Notes: generated by a model not told the origin, from the sequence alone. 61,236 nt of DNA from an uncultured Pseudomonadales bacterium (GCA_905478995.1 CAJQKT010000008.1:1-61236); one strand, 5' to 3'; positions 32,202 through 42,689 are shown, counted from the stretch's first letter. Program-made: numbers and translations.

Positions 32202-33284
32202 TTAATGAACGTGGAGGGGGATCGAAAGTGTGGCAATAAATTCATGCTCGCTTTGGGTTAAATCAAGGCTCGACACGTTGCGCCCAGAAGCCGAATCGCG
32301 GAACAAGCTCGCTAAGCGGGCGCGAATATTATCCAGCGCCAAGCCATTATGCTGGCCGTCCTGCCGGCTCGACTCACTATTTTTATGCATGCCAACCAGC
32401 TCTTGCGGAACAAGCGGGTTCGTAACGGTAAACATAACCACGTCGTGATTTCTGTGCGCCGCCACGCGCACTACGCCACCTTTTGGTAGCTTCTCAATGC
32501 CGTGGTAAATTGCGTTTTCAAGCAGCGGCTGCAGCACCAATGGTGGCAACATCAGCTCACTCGGAACATCGGCAACCTCCCACCGCAGTTGCAAACGCTC
32601 GCCAAGACGCAATTGCTCGATGCGCGCATAGGCCTGGCAAATCTCTAGCTCTTGCTGCCAATCGCCTAGCAACTGGCGACTCGACAAAGTAGCCCGCATG
32701 AGTGCCGCTAAATCCTCAACCGCCTTCTCGGCCTCGGTTGGCGCAAAACGAATTAAACTGGCGATCGTGTTCATACTGTTAAACAAAAAGTGGGGGCGTA
32801 TTCTTGCATGCAAGGCATCTAACTTGGCGCTATTGGTGGCGCTTTGCTCCAGCAACCATTGCTGCTGAATATACAAATAGCGCAGGGCAATAGCTGCAAT
32901 AACGGCAATAATCAGCACATCGCGGAATAACCATTGGGCAGACCATCCGTCCCAACTGAGCCCATAATAAATCCACTGCGCCAACCCATTTGTGGCCATC
33001 ACAACCAACAAAATGACCGCAAAGCTGGCCAAGATTGCCTGGGGCATTGCCAGACGATTAATCAAATTGCGCAAGTTGCACAACCCGGCAAGCGACAACA
33101 TGCCTATCCACTGGCTATATAGCGATAATAGCGATAACAACTCCCAATTGAACTGCGCCAGTGCGCCAAGACTCAGCACATAAATAATAACCAATAGCTG
33201 AGTGACCGCCAGTATGGATAACACAACGGGCAGCCGGCACAAATCGGGTATCAGTGGGTGGGGCTGTTCGATTGGCAAGCTCAT
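32202..33284 (-). CDS. algZ: LytS-type sensor histidine kinase AlgZ (FimS)
   Basis: This is the probable partner kinase of AlgR, in the inner membrane. The 360 residues start with several hydrophobic helices (to about residue 145) and no large periplasmic domain. The His_kinase motif ARIRPHFLFNSMNTIASLIR follows, where the histidine before FLFN is the predicted phospho-site. The ATPase domain has PPLVLQPLLENAIYHGIE (N box) and GLALDNIRARL (G box). It ends 66 bases before algR and is divergent from argH. Confidence 0.9.
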   Translation of the reverse strand: MSLPIEQPHPLIPDLCRLPVVLSILAVTQLLVIIYVLSLGALAQFNWELLSLLSLYSQWIGMLSLAGLCNLRNLINRLAMPQAILASFAVILLVVMATNGLAQWIYYGLSWDGWSAQWLFRDVLIIAVIAAIALRYLYIQQQWLLEQSATNSAKLDALHARIRPHFLFNSMNTIASLIRFAPTEAEKAVEDLAALMRATLSSRQLLGDWQQELEICQAYARIEQLRLGERLQLRWEVADVPSELMLPPLVLQPLLENAIYHGIEKLPKGGVVRVAAHRNHDVVMFTVTNPLVPQELVGMHKNSESSRQDGQHNGLALDNIRARLASLFRDSASGRNVSSLDLTQSEHEFIATLSIPLHVH

Positions 33285-33594
33285 AGTGTAGTGAGGATAC
33301 TATTAAAACCTTGGGTATATGGAAAAAACTGGCTTCTATGCTCAGCAAGTATTGATCATGGCTACTGATCGTTCGGTGGGAAATTAGGCCAAATACCGGT
33401 AAATTGATCCACCATCTCGACTCAGCTGCTTTGTCATCTTTAAAGATGACTGGTTTAAGTGTAGCGAGAATACGAAATGGCGGTAATCTGTTGGCCGACG
33501 ATACTATCGCCGTAGTTCACACATTTTCAATCAGATATACTAATGGCTGTAAAATAGCTGTAACTCACCCATTGGATACCAACTCAATCACCTC
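33285..33594. other. Divergent intergenic region between algZ and argH
   Basis: This 310-base gap has no real reading frame. It should hold promoters for both directions, and it contains the perfect 18-bp palindrome at 33433-33450. Confidence 0.5.
33433..33450. promoter_or_regulatory. Perfect 18-bp palindrome, candidate operator
   Basis: GTCATCTTTAAAGATGAC reads the same on both strands, with no spacer. It sits about 145 bases upstream of argH and 150 upstream of algZ, a fitting place for a dimeric regulator acting on one or both. I cannot name the protein that binds it. Confidence 0.5.
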
Positions 33595-35019
33595 ATGAAT
33601 AAAAAAAATGACCTGCCAACATCCTCATCCACGCCAGCCAATGGCTCACTATGGGGTGGCCGCTTTCAAGAACCCACCGATGCATTTGTAGAACGTTTTA
33701 ATGCCTCTGTCAGTTTTGACCAACGACTCTATGCCCAAGACATTAACGGCTCTATTGCGCATGCCGAAATGCTCGCCGCAACCCATGTCTTAACTGATGA
33801 AGAGGCTTTGCAAATTACCACAGGGCTGCTTGCCATTAAGTCTGACATAGAAGCTGGCGATTTCATTTGGCTGCAAGCACGCGAAGATGTGCATATGAAT
33901 ATAGAGGCCGCCCTAACAGAAAAAATTGGCGATGTTGGCAAAAAACTTCACACTGGACGCAGCCGTAACGACCAGGTGGCAACCGATATCAGGCTCTACA
34001 TGCGTGATGCAATTGATGCAATTAATGTGAAATTACATAGGCTCCAAGCCGGTATTATCGAACTCGCCAAAAATGAAGCCGCTACTATTATGCCGGGCTT
34101 CACCCACTTGCAAATCGCTCAACCGGTTACTTTTGGACATCACTTACTAGCCTGGAATGAAATGCTTGAGCGTGACTATACCCGCCTATGTGACTGCCGA
34201 GCGCGACTCAACGTATGTCCATTAGGCGCAGCAGCTCTAGCGGGCACAACATTCCCTATAGACCGAGAGCTTACCGCCAAAAAACTTGGCTTTGATCGCC
34301 CATCAAACAATTCGTTAGATTCTGTTAGCGATCGCGACTTTGCCATTGAATTTAGCGCCTGCGCCAGCATCACCATGATGCATCTCTCACGCTTTGCCGA
34401 AGAAATGATACTATGGACCTCGAGTCAGTTTGACTTTATTGAGTTGCCCGATCGCTTTTGCACAGGCTCATCAATTATGCCGCAAAAGAAAAATCCCGAT
34501 GTGCCAGAATTAGTGCGCGGTAAAACGGGACGTGTCTATGGCCACTTAATGGGGCTGCTGACATTAATGAAATCGCAGCCGCTGGCCTACAACAAAGATA
34601 ATCAAGAAGATAAGGAACCCCTATTTGATTCAGTCGATACCCTGCTCGACTGCCTGCATGCCTACGCAGATATGGTTCCGGCTATTGTAGCTAAGCGTGA
34701 CAATATGCGTGCAGCAGCAGCGAAAGGTTTTGCCACAGCAACTGATTTGGCTGATTACTTAGTACGCAAAGGCATCGCTTTTCGCGATTCTCATGCCGTT
34801 GTGGGACAAGCGGTAGCCCAGTGCGTAGCACGTGACATCGACCTGCCCGAGCTCAGCCTCCATGAGCTGCAAGCGCTGTGCCCCTCAATCGAAGACGATG
34901 TTTTCGGCGTGCTGACGCTTGACGGATCGGTAGCCGCTCGCGATCACCTGGGCGGCACAGCGCCTAGGCGCGTACTTGAAGCGGCCAACAAGGCTGGCCA
35001 AAATCTGTCGACCCGATAA
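33595..35019 (+). CDS. argH: Argininosuccinate lyase
   Basis: ArgH splits argininosuccinate to arginine and fumarate, the last step of arginine synthesis. The 474 residues belong to the fumarase/aspartase superfamily: [37 protein letters not shown], the catalytic flexible loop [20 protein letters not shown] and [16 protein letters not shown] short Thr/Ser/Pro N-terminal extension precedes [19 protein letters not shown]. It is followed by a clear terminator. Confidence 0.98.
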   Translation: MNKKNDLPTSSSTPANGSLWGGRFQEPTDAFVERFNASVSFDQRLYAQDINGSIAHAEMLAATHVLTDEEALQITTGLLAIKSDIEAGDFIWLQAREDVHMNIEAALTEKIGDVGKKLHTGRSRNDQVATDIRLYMRDAIDAINVKLHRLQAGIIELAKNEAATIMPGFTHLQIAQPVTFGHHLLAWNEMLERDYTRLCDCRARLNVCPLGAAALAGTTFPIDRELTAKKLGFDRPSNNSLDSVSDRDFAIEFSACASITMMHLSRFAEEMILWTSSQFDFIELPDRFCTGSSIMPQKKNPDVPELVRGKTGRVYGHLMGLLTLMKSQPLAYNKDNQEDKEPLFDSVDTLLDCLHAYADMVPAIVAKRDNMRAAAAKGFATATDLADYLVRKGIAFRDSHAVVGQAVAQCVARDIDLPELSLHELQALCPSIEDDVFGVLTLDGSVAARDHLGGTAPRRVLEAANKAGQNLSTR

Positions 35020-35068
35020 AACAACTGGTATTTGCGCAGCAATCTAAATGCACCCGCATGAACTAGAC

Positions 35069-35094
35069 GGGCTGGCTACATCCAGCCCTCTTTT
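35069..35094 (+). terminator. Rho-independent terminator after argH
   Basis: GGGCTGG (35069-35075) pairs with CCAGCCC (35082-35088) around a six-base loop, followed by TCTTTT. It lies 50 bases after the argH stop. Confidence 0.9.
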
Positions 35095-35166
35095 AGTTGC
35101 CTATATTTGGCAAAATTATAGCTCTCCGAGCAAGCGATAAGAGACTGCGCTGACTATACTCAAGGT

Positions 35167-38100
35167 ATGCCGCTTACCCCCACCCATCCAGATTCTGCCA
35201 CTGATTCGCAACGGAGCCATTTGCCCATTGACGAGCAGGACATTCAGGTAGGCCTTGACCGAATTAATCTCACCGAACTACGCACTCGTTTTCTAAGTAT
35301 CAATGACACTCGATCAGAGCGCCTGCGCGAGGGGCTGCTGCCCACTCAAGGTATATTTTTAGATTTATTACCACTGCTTTTCCATATCAATAATCCAGCG
35401 CTGCCAGGGTATTATTCATCGGCGACACCCGCGGGCATTCGCAACTTTAAAGTTGCACGCGAGCATATCAAGGCCGCACGCAGCTTGGCAAAATCGTTTT
35501 CTCTTCAACGAGACCCCCATGCAGAAGCGGCAATTAGCGCCATCTATCTGATGGGCAGCTGCGGCAGTCTGGCACACAACAATCGCAGCGATCTAGACAT
35601 TTGGGTCTGCCCAACTACAGAGCTCGAAGGGGAGGCACTAGATGCGCTGACAAAAAAATGCAATTCTATTACTGCATGGGCTGCCACGCTATGCTTAGAA
35701 GTCCATTTTTTTGTCATGCATGATGAAGCGTTTCGTCACCAACGCCGCGCAGCAATGGACAAAGAGGACTGTGGTCGCACCCAGCATTTTTTGTTGCTCG
35801 ACGAATTTTATCGCACAGCTATGCTGGTAGCCGGCTCAACGCCTTTATGGTGGTTTGTGCCGCAGTCATTTGATGCTGATTACAACACCTATACCAACAC
35901 CCTATTGAAAAAACGCTATGTTGATGAGTTAGCTAATATCGATTTTGGATCTGCTAATAACATTCCCTTTAGCGAATATATTAGTGCCGGCATATGGCAG
36001 TTATACAAGGGCATTGAGTCGCCCTATAAAGCGCTCTTAAAACTATTACTCATCGAAACCTATGCCGCGAAATCTTCCGATGAGTATTTGAGTGGCGCGT
36101 TTAAACGGCGTGTTTATGAAGGCGGCTACACCATTGACGAACTCGACCCCTATCTGCAAGTGTTTAGAAGAGTCGAAAATTATTTGCTACAAAACAACGA
36201 AACGGCCCGCCTTGAACTAGCACGACGGTGCCTCTATTTTAAAGTAGGTATCAAATTAAGCTGCGCACCAGATGAAGCCACGCCGATAGATGAGCTGGGT
36301 AAACGTTTAAACCAGCCTAAATACTGGCGACGCAATTTAATGCACAAACTTGTGGCCGAATGGGGCTGGCGTCGACCGCAGCTGCTTAAGCTTGATCAGC
36401 GCGAGAACTGGCCTTTCAACGAAGTAAGAACGGAGCAACAGTTACTCATTAAAGAATTAATCGGTAGTTATAGGCTCTTAACTAACTTAGTTAAGCAGCA
36501 GCGCCTTACTGATGTAGAAAAACCAGCAACAATGTCGAGTCAAGATTCGCTTGATCTTAATATTTTAGGCCGGCAGCTTTATGCGATGTTTGAGCAAAAG
36601 CCACACAAGGTACCGCGTATTACTTCTGCAGTAACAGACTCCACTGCACAAGAGTTAATTTACTTAAAACAAGAAGCCAACCCCGACGGCAAACCGATTT
36701 GGGTGGCAGAAACTATTGGTATACACCGAGAAAGTATTCGAGAAGTCATCAAAAAATCTGAAAGCCCTGCCGAAATTCTTGTCTGGTGCATTACCAATGG
36801 GCTGGCCACTAATTCCACCCGGTTTAAAATTGATGCCGGCGAACACGATTTGACGGAGTATGAAGTTCGCCAACTCGCCACTTCATTAATCAATCAACTG
36901 CCCGTGCGCAAATCAACGCTACATAACCTGCAGTTAAAAACCGACTTCGCCAAGCCTGCGCGCATCACAAAAAATATTTTTATTGCTAACTGCGGCATCG
37001 ACCCACTCAAAAGCCAAAAAAATCACGGCGCAGTGCGCATTAGCAATAAAGCTGACCCGTTAGCTTACAGTGGTATTGAAGAAAATTTAATCGCAAGCAT
37101 TACGCTGATTACAGTTAATAGCTGGCAAGAGACTTTTTGCTATCACTTTACTGGAGCCGAGACGCTCAACGAATGTCTTGTGCACTTTTTTGCGATGGAT
37201 GAGCGCACTAAATCGCCGCCACAGTCAACAACAACTCCCGCTCATCATGGTGTCAATAACGCGCCGACTCGGAGCGTTCTTTGCGCATGTTCAAGTCAGC
37301 CAAGGCCCATTGCAAACAGATTGAGTGATCTGCTTGACAGCATAGAGGCCTGCTATTTTCAAAGCGCAAGCGAAGCCACACCTAACCTACAAAATGAAAC
37401 GCGAAACGCGCGAGGCTATGTATTCCAATCGGCCAAAGGCTTCCATATTTTTTCTTGGCAACACCAACGTCCGCTCATTAGCTTGATGGAATCTGAAAAC
37501 CAGCTGCTTGAGCACTTGAGTCAACCCAATAGCACCAGCCCAGTAACCATTGATAGCTATGCACTTCAAGATCACCCCTTGAGTACCGTCTGCCGACTGT
37601 TAGAAGTGGGCAGGCGCGACAGTATTCAATCAGGCCAGCAAAATCGTATTCGGGTGTTTTATGAGGCAGACAATGGATATGCAAACACTTACTTAACTGA
37701 TCAGAACAATGCATTATGTTTTGCACGCATTCCTTATGAGAGCACTCGAGCCCTCATTTTGCCGCTGCGACAATTTATTGAAAGCAGTTCTTTAAGGCAT
37801 GCTGCAAGCGCCTCAATTGACGTGAATAGCATGATGGCAGGCCATGACATTCCCGATATCGAGTTTTTTTTATTACAGAAAAGTGGTTCGAACTATACCG
37901 CCGTGCAAGTGCCTACCGAAGCGAACATCAGTGCTCGCTATGTCCCTATTAAGGCAGTAGGTGCGTTAAACGCGGCGGGAGATATCGACTGGATCATTCA
38001 CTGCAATGATGAATTATTTGAGCAGTCAGTACTTGGCGAGCAGCTGTTTCCCGAAGTTGCCGCCGCTATCAAGCGATTTCGCACATCTGATCATTCGGAC

Positions 38101-38232
38101 TATCGTTGCTACATCAATGATATTGAGGTTGAGCAAACCAATAATAGTGCTATGACTTTAGCGCACGACTTCTATTACAAAAATCAGTTAGAAGAGGCCC
38201 TCAACTTGGCCTTTACGCAACTGCACTCATAA
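35167..38232 (+). CDS. cyaA: Class I adenylate cyclase
   Basis: CyaA makes cyclic AMP, the signal for CRP/Vfr-type regulators. The 1021-residue protein has the class I N-terminal catalytic domain: nucleotidyltransferase motif YLMGSCGSLAHNNRSDLDIW (about residues 135-155), with the metal-binding aspartates in SDLDIW, and FFVMHDEAFR. The C-terminal regulatory half is divergent, as usual. The length exceeds E. coli CyaA (848) and my recollection of Pseudomonas forms (about 950). No cyaY lies beside it, although Pseudomonas relatives usually have one there. Confidence 0.96.
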   Translation: MPLTPTHPDSATDSQRSHLPIDEQDIQVGLDRINLTELRTRFLSINDTRSERLREGLLPTQGIFLDLLPLLFHINNPALPGYYSSATPAGIRNFKVAREHIKAARSLAKSFSLQRDPHAEAAISAIYLMGSCGSLAHNNRSDLDIWVCPTTELEGEALDALTKKCNSITAWAATLCLEVHFFVMHDEAFRHQRRAAMDKEDCGRTQHFLLLDEFYRTAMLVAGSTPLWWFVPQSFDADYNTYTNTLLKKRYVDELANIDFGSANNIPFSEYISAGIWQLYKGIESPYKALLKLLLIETYAAKSSDEYLSGAFKRRVYEGGYTIDELDPYLQVFRRVENYLLQNNETARLELARRCLYFKVGIKLSCAPDEATPIDELGKRLNQPKYWRRNLMHKLVAEWGWRRPQLLKLDQRENWPFNEVRTEQQLLIKELIGSYRLLTNLVKQQRLTDVEKPATMSSQDSLDLNILGRQLYAMFEQKPHKVPRITSAVTDSTAQELIYLKQEANPDGKPIWVAETIGIHRESIREVIKKSESPAEILVWCITNGLATNSTRFKIDAGEHDLTEYEVRQLATSLINQLPVRKSTLHNLQLKTDFAKPARITKNIFIANCGIDPLKSQKNHGAVRISNKADPLAYSGIEENLIASITLITVNSWQETFCYHFTGAETLNECLVHFFAMDERTKSPPQSTTTPAHHGVNNAPTRSVLCACSSQPRPIANRLSDLLDSIEACYFQSASEATPNLQNETRNARGYVFQSAKGFHIFSWQHQRPLISLMESENQLLEHLSQPNSTSPVTIDSYALQDHPLSTVCRLLEVGRRDSIQSGQQNRIRVFYEADNGYANTYLTDQNNALCFARIPYESTRALILPLRQFIESSSLRHAASASIDVNSMMAGHDIPDIEFFLLQKSGSNYTAVQVPTEANISARYVPIKAVGALNAAGDIDWIIHCNDELFEQSVLGEQLFPEVAAAIKRFRTSDHSDYRCYINDIEVEQTNNSAMTLAHDFYYKNQLEEALNLAFTQLHS

Positions 38233-38398
38233 GACAAAATACCAGCCACGTAACGTGCTTTTTCCTAGGGCTTACCTGCCTCACTGGCTATAATTACCGC
38301 AAGAATGGTTGGCCGAAGCAATATAGGCAACTTTTCAGTGGTCACAGCAACATGATCCCATTATCCTCGCCGACCATTGGCTCGATTAATCACTGCAG

Positions 38399-38650
38399 AT
38401 GACTATGTCAGATCCTATGCATTACCGTATGACCGCTACAATGCGAACACTTACAGAGCCTCGCAGTGCTAGTCTGAGCAAAGTTATCGCTGCCGGCCTG
38501 TTACTGATTCTGCCAATAATTCAAGGCTGCGGGCAAACAGGGGCGCTGTACCTGCCCACAACGCCTGAAGGAAGCGACGCGAACAATAGCAATGCTCCAG
38601 CAGAATCAAAAAACAACAGCAATAACGTAAATAGAAGCGACAAAACGTAA
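38399..38650 (+). CDS. lptM: LptM (LppL/YifL) small lipoprotein
   Basis: This outer-membrane-directed lipoprotein helps mature the LptD lipopolysaccharide translocon in E. coli. The 83-residue frame has a hydrophobic signal (VIAAGLLLILPIIQG), lipobox IIQGC and the family signature CGQTGALYLP right after the modified cysteine, then an Asn/Ser-rich tail. The true start is uncertain: ATGs at 38399, 38405, 38417, 38429 and 38441 are all in frame and none has a good ribosome site. The last would give the most usual signal-peptide length. It precedes lysA by two bases, as in Pseudomonas. Confidence 0.88.
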   Translation: MTMSDPMHYRMTATMRTLTEPRSASLSKVIAAGLLLILPIIQGCGQTGALYLPTTPEGSDANNSNAPAESKNNSNNVNRSDKT

Positions 38651-38652
38651 CC

Positions 38653-39909
38653 ATGACCGAACCGCACTACCTAAACAATCAATTGATGATTGAAGACGTT
38701 TCACTCAGCCAGCTAGCAAAAGAAGTGGGTACGCCGTGTTATGTCTATTCACGCAGCGAGCTTGAACGTAACTACCTGGCCTATCGTCACGCACTCGATG
38801 CATTTGACTCACAGCGACACAAAGTTTGCTTTGCGGTCAAAGCTAATTCAAATATTGGTGTTTTAAGTGTACTGGCTAATTTAGGCAGTGGCTTTGATAT
38901 TGTTTCAATTGGCGAATTAGAGCGGGTACTGCTTGCGGGTGGCGACCCCAGCCAGATCGTTTTTTCCGGAGTAGCCAAACTCCGTAACGAAATTGAACGT
39001 GCGCTAGATGTAGGCATTCACTGCTTTAACGTCGAATCAGAAACAGAACTGCAACGGCTTGCCAGTATCGCTGAAGAAAAAAATTGCATTGCGCCTATAT
39101 CGATCCGCGTCAATCCCGATGTTGATGCCGAAACACATCCGTATATTTCAACCGGTCTCAAAGAGAATAAATTTGGCATCAATATTGACCAAGCCCTAGA
39201 CATTTATCTGCGCGCTCAGCAATGTAGCAGCATACGCATCATAGGCATTGACTGTCATATAGGTTCACAGCTCACAACGACGGCACCATTTATCGATGCC
39301 TTGCAGCGTGTATTGACGCTCGTTGATCAGCTCGAAGCCAATGGCATCACACTCGAGCATATCGATGTAGGCGGCGGACTCGGAGTGACCTATCAACAAG
39401 AGCAACCACCTACGCCTGGAGACTATGTACAGCAACTCATGCAAGTACTGGGTGACCGTCCACAAACGTTGTTAATGGAGCCGGGGCGATCAATTGCAGC
39501 TAATGCAGGCGTTTTACTCACTCGCGTTGACACGATCAAGACGAGTGACGATCGCCACTTTGCTATTGTTGATGCCGCCATGAACGATATGATACGCCCA
39601 GCTTTGTATAGCGCCTGGATGGATATTGTCCCCTTGCAAGCCAATAGCTCTGCGCAGTCTCACGAGTATGATATTGTGGGGCCTGTTTGTGAAACCGGCG
39701 ATTTTCTAGGTAAGCAACGCACATTGGCAATTGCCGAGGGCGACCTACTCTCAGTTAACTCAGCTGGAGCCTACGGGTTTGTCATGTCTTCAAACTATAA
39801 TTCTCGTGTACGCGCAGCCGAAGTTATGGTTCAAGGTGCCAGCTATCAAATTGTTCGCCAACGAGAAACTCTAGAAGATTTAGTCAAAGGAGAAAGCATC
39901 GTAAGCTAG
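38653..39909 (+). CDS. lysA: Diaminopimelate decarboxylase
   Basis: LysA removes a carboxyl group from meso-diaminopimelate to give lysine, using pyridoxal phosphate. The 418 residues show the PLP lysine in CFAVKANSNIGVL (near residue 60), GSGFDIVSIGEL, the histidine of IDCHIGSQL, the glycine-rich phosphate loop IDVGGGLGVTY, the substrate motif EPGRSIAANAG and the second-subunit catalytic GPVCETGDFLG. It directly follows lptM and precedes dapF, whose product is its substrate. Confidence 0.98.
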   Translation: MTEPHYLNNQLMIEDVSLSQLAKEVGTPCYVYSRSELERNYLAYRHALDAFDSQRHKVCFAVKANSNIGVLSVLANLGSGFDIVSIGELERVLLAGGDPSQIVFSGVAKLRNEIERALDVGIHCFNVESETELQRLASIAEEKNCIAPISIRVNPDVDAETHPYISTGLKENKFGINIDQALDIYLRAQQCSSIRIIGIDCHIGSQLTTTAPFIDALQRVLTLVDQLEANGITLEHIDVGGGLGVTYQQEQPPTPGDYVQQLMQVLGDRPQTLLMEPGRSIAANAGVLLTRVDTIKTSDDRHFAIVDAAMNDMIRPALYSAWMDIVPLQANSSAQSHEYDIVGPVCETGDFLGKQRTLAIAEGDLLSVNSAGAYGFVMSSNYNSRVRAAEVMVQGASYQIVRQRETLEDLVKGESIVS

Positions 39910-39975
39910 ATATAAACGTTGAGGCGCTTTAGTTAGGCCAGCCACATTCAAACAAATATCTTCTTATAAACTATC

Positions 39976-40806
39976 ATGCAACTTCGCTTTACTAAAATGC
40001 ACGGCTTAGGCAATGATTTTGTTGTAGTTGATTCGCTATCGCAAGATATTAACCTGTCGAGCGAGCTCGTTAGTTTTCTTGCTGATCGTCACCACGGTGT
40101 AGGCTGTGACCAAGTGTTACTGATTGAGCCACCCACACAACCAGACATCGATTTTAATTATCGTATTTTTAATGCTGATGGTAGTGAAGTTGAGCAGTGC
40201 GGCAATGGCGCGCGATGCTTAGGAAAATACGTGGCGGATAAACGCCTAACTGGCAAACGCAATATCCGCGTAGCCACAATGAATAGCTGCATGCACGTCG
40301 AAATCCTCGACGGCAATTTAGTACGAGTCGACATGGGGTTGCCAACTTTCGATCCCCTAAAAATTCCGTTTAAAGCTGAACGACAAAGCGACCGCTATAC
40401 AATAGAGCACGCATTGGGCACCAACGAATTTGGGGTTGTCTCAATGGGCAACCCGCATGCGGTCTTAGTCGTAGATGATATTCAATCCGCACCGGTTGCC
40501 CAGCTAGGCCCTCTTATCGAGCAACATGCGCAATTTCCTGCACGAGTCAATGTAGGATTTATGGAAGTCGTATCCGATGCCGTTATCAAGTTGCGCGTCT
40601 TCGAACGTGGCGTTGGCGAAACACTCGCTTGTGGCACCGGGGCATGCGCCGCGGTCGTTGTTGGACAATTACAAGGCTTGTTAGACAAAGAAGTAACCGT
40701 ACAACTCACTGGCGGCGAACTCAATATTCAATGCTTCGACAAAGACTCGCCTGTTTTGATGTCCGGTGAGGCAATTAAAGTATTCGACGGAAAAATCAGA
40801 CTATGA
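39976..40806 (+). CDS. dapF: Diaminopimelate epimerase
   Basis: DapF interconverts LL- and meso-diaminopimelate for lysine and cell-wall synthesis. The 276 residues keep both catalytic cysteines, in EQCGNGARCLGKY and ETLACGTGACAAVV, and the conserved start FTKMHGLGNDFVVVD. It overlaps the DUF484 gene by four bases (ATGA). Confidence 0.98.
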   Translation: MQLRFTKMHGLGNDFVVVDSLSQDINLSSELVSFLADRHHGVGCDQVLLIEPPTQPDIDFNYRIFNADGSEVEQCGNGARCLGKYVADKRLTGKRNIRVATMNSCMHVEILDGNLVRVDMGLPTFDPLKIPFKAERQSDRYTIEHALGTNEFGVVSMGNPHAVLVVDDIQSAPVAQLGPLIEQHAQFPARVNVGFMEVVSDAVIKLRVFERGVGETLACGTGACAAVVVGQLQGLLDKEVTVQLTGGELNIQCFDKDSPVLMSGEAIKVFDGKIRL

Positions 40807-41573
40807 CTTCGGTAACAGCACCACCACGCACGAACTCCCAAGTGAACCGCAATTCAGGTGAAGCCTCTAATGACATTACTGAACAGCAAGTAGTTAGTTT
40901 TCTCAAAAAGACGCCTGAATTTTTTCGTCAAAATCCAGAAATCCTCGCCAATATGTCTCTACCCCATGGCAGTGGCAACGCTGTGTCGCTGGTCGAGCGA
41001 CAAGTAGCAATATTGCGCGAAAGAAGTATGCAAGCTCGGCACAAAATGAGCGAGCTGGTTGATAACGCTAAAGATAATGATGACTTATTTAATAAGACTC
41101 AGGCTCTCGTGGTTGACCTATTAAAAGCTTCTACTATCGATGAATTGTTCGAAATAACGCATACGCATTTCAGCGACTATTTTTCCGTCGAAAGGACAAG
41201 CATTCTGATTATTGCTCCGGCGTTAGAAACACTAGCGGGTGAAATCTCACAACCATTTATACGCAGCGAAGCTCATGCCCAAGAAAAAATCGCCAGTGTG
41301 CTCTGTGCCGACGCCACGCTATGTGGTGTTTTGCGTGACACCGAATCTGAGTTTCTTTTTTCTTCATCAAACGAAGTCGGCTCCGCCGCAGTGGCCACAT
41401 GTGAAATCAATACCGATACGCCAAGTACACTAATACTCGCTGTAGCTCACAAAAATACCGATCATTACAACCAGCATACAGGCACGCTCTTTATCGACTA
41501 TATTGCACAATTTTTACAAATCAAAATCGATCAATTAATCAAAAAAAACGCTAATCCAGAGACTGGCCAGTAG
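40803..41573 (+). CDS. DUF484 family protein (GAF-like)
   Basis: This 256-residue member of the DUF484/YigA family is encoded between dapF and xerC across gammaproteobacteria. The N-terminal motif VVSFLKKTPEFFRQNPEILA is followed by LPHGSGNAVSLVERQVAILRER, a coiled coil, and a C-terminal GAF-like sensor fold (LFEITHTHFSDYF, LFIDYIAQFLQIKI). The role is not established; the constant pairing with xerC suggests a link to chromosome dimer resolution. It is translationally coupled to dapF. Confidence 0.9.
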   Translation: MTSVTAPPRTNSQVNRNSGEASNDITEQQVVSFLKKTPEFFRQNPEILANMSLPHGSGNAVSLVERQVAILRERSMQARHKMSELVDNAKDNDDLFNKTQALVVDLLKASTIDELFEITHTHFSDYFSVERTSILIIAPALETLAGEISQPFIRSEAHAQEKIASVLCADATLCGVLRDTESEFLFSSSNEVGSAAVATCEINTDTPSTLILAVAHKNTDHYNQHTGTLFIDYIAQFLQIKIDQLIKKNANPETGQ

Positions 41574-41639
41574 ATAAAAAAGTAGTTCGGCGTAGCTGAT
41601 CCTCGGCAACCCAATCATTAACTAGGCGCGTCAATTAGT

Positions 41640-42662
41640 ATGCCACAACTTGCCTTTGACACTGCGATTAACCAGTTCATTGACCACCTCAAAGTGGTTC
41701 GGCGCCTGTCTCCACATACTCAAGCAGCCTATCGACGTGACTTACAACAGTTTTTTTCGTTTTGCCAACAGGGAAAAATCAATCATCCAAACGCTTTAGA
41801 TGACTCGACTAAACCCATTGCTGTAGCAGACATTGATGCCGTGCTGGTACGCGGGTTTATCAACACCCTGCGCATGAAGGATATGGCAACGGCGTCGGTA
41901 CATCGCAAGCTATCCAGCATTCGCTCTTTTTTTCAATACTACCTAGAATTCTGTGCCAGCAGCTTAGAAAAAGTCGATCCAACACAGAGCATAAAGGCGC
42001 CAAAGACTGCAAAAAAATTGCCGGTAGTGCTCGACGTTGATCAGATCAGCCAACTTTTAGACCAGACATCAGGTAACGATTTTTTAGCGCTACGTGACAA
42101 CGCAATATTGGAAGTGTTTTATTCCGCAGGCCTACGTCTCGCCGAAGTAGCCTCGCTAGATATTGGCAGTATAGATTTGCAGAGCAAGCAGGTAAAAGTG
42201 ACAGGGAAAGGGAGCAAGCAGCGGGTACTCCCTCTAGGCTCAAAGGCACTGCAGGCTGTTATCCGTTGGCTACCGGCTCGCAATACTATTGCACAACAAA
42301 ACAATCACGCATTATTTATTGGTCAACACGGTAAACGGCTTAGTCATCGGTCAGTGCAACTGCGCTTAAAAAAGGCGGCGCAAACACTCGACCATGCTCA
42401 AAATTTGCATCCACATATGTTGCGCCACTCGTTTGCTAGCCACATGCTGGAATCAAGCGGTGACTTGCGTGCCGTGCAGGAGCTACTAGGGCACGCCAAC
42501 CTTTCAACGACACAAATATATACCCATCTTGATTTTCAACAACTCGCAGAAGTTTATGATCAAGCCCATCCTAAGGCACTGCGAAAATCCAAGCCGTCTA
42601 AAGCTCAAACATCGCCTCAACGACTAGTAAAGCCAGCGCCGACTGAGCCCAACACAACATAA
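41640..42662 (+). CDS. xerC: Tyrosine recombinase XerC
   Basis: XerC with XerD resolves chromosome dimers at dif sites. The 340 residues have the N-terminal SAM-like core-binding domain (HLKVVRRLSPHTQAAYRRDL) and the catalytic domain with Arg in SAGLRLAEVASL, Lys in KVTGKGSKQRVLPL, HMLRHSFASHML, the second His in ELLGHANLSTTQIYTH and the nucleophile Tyr in IYTHLD. A basic C-terminal tail of about 30 residues rich in Lys, Pro and Thr goes beyond the usual 298-residue length. No dif-like site was searched for reliably. Confidence 0.97.
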   Translation: MPQLAFDTAINQFIDHLKVVRRLSPHTQAAYRRDLQQFFSFCQQGKINHPNALDDSTKPIAVADIDAVLVRGFINTLRMKDMATASVHRKLSSIRSFFQYYLEFCASSLEKVDPTQSIKAPKTAKKLPVVLDVDQISQLLDQTSGNDFLALRDNAILEVFYSAGLRLAEVASLDIGSIDLQSKQVKVTGKGSKQRVLPLGSKALQAVIRWLPARNTIAQQNNHALFIGQHGKRLSHRSVQLRLKKAAQTLDHAQNLHPHMLRHSFASHMLESSGDLRAVQELLGHANLSTTQIYTHLDFQQLAEVYDQAHPKALRKSKPSKAQTSPQRLVKPAPTEPNTT

Positions 42663-42689
42663 ATTAATCACTACAACCATAAGCATGCC

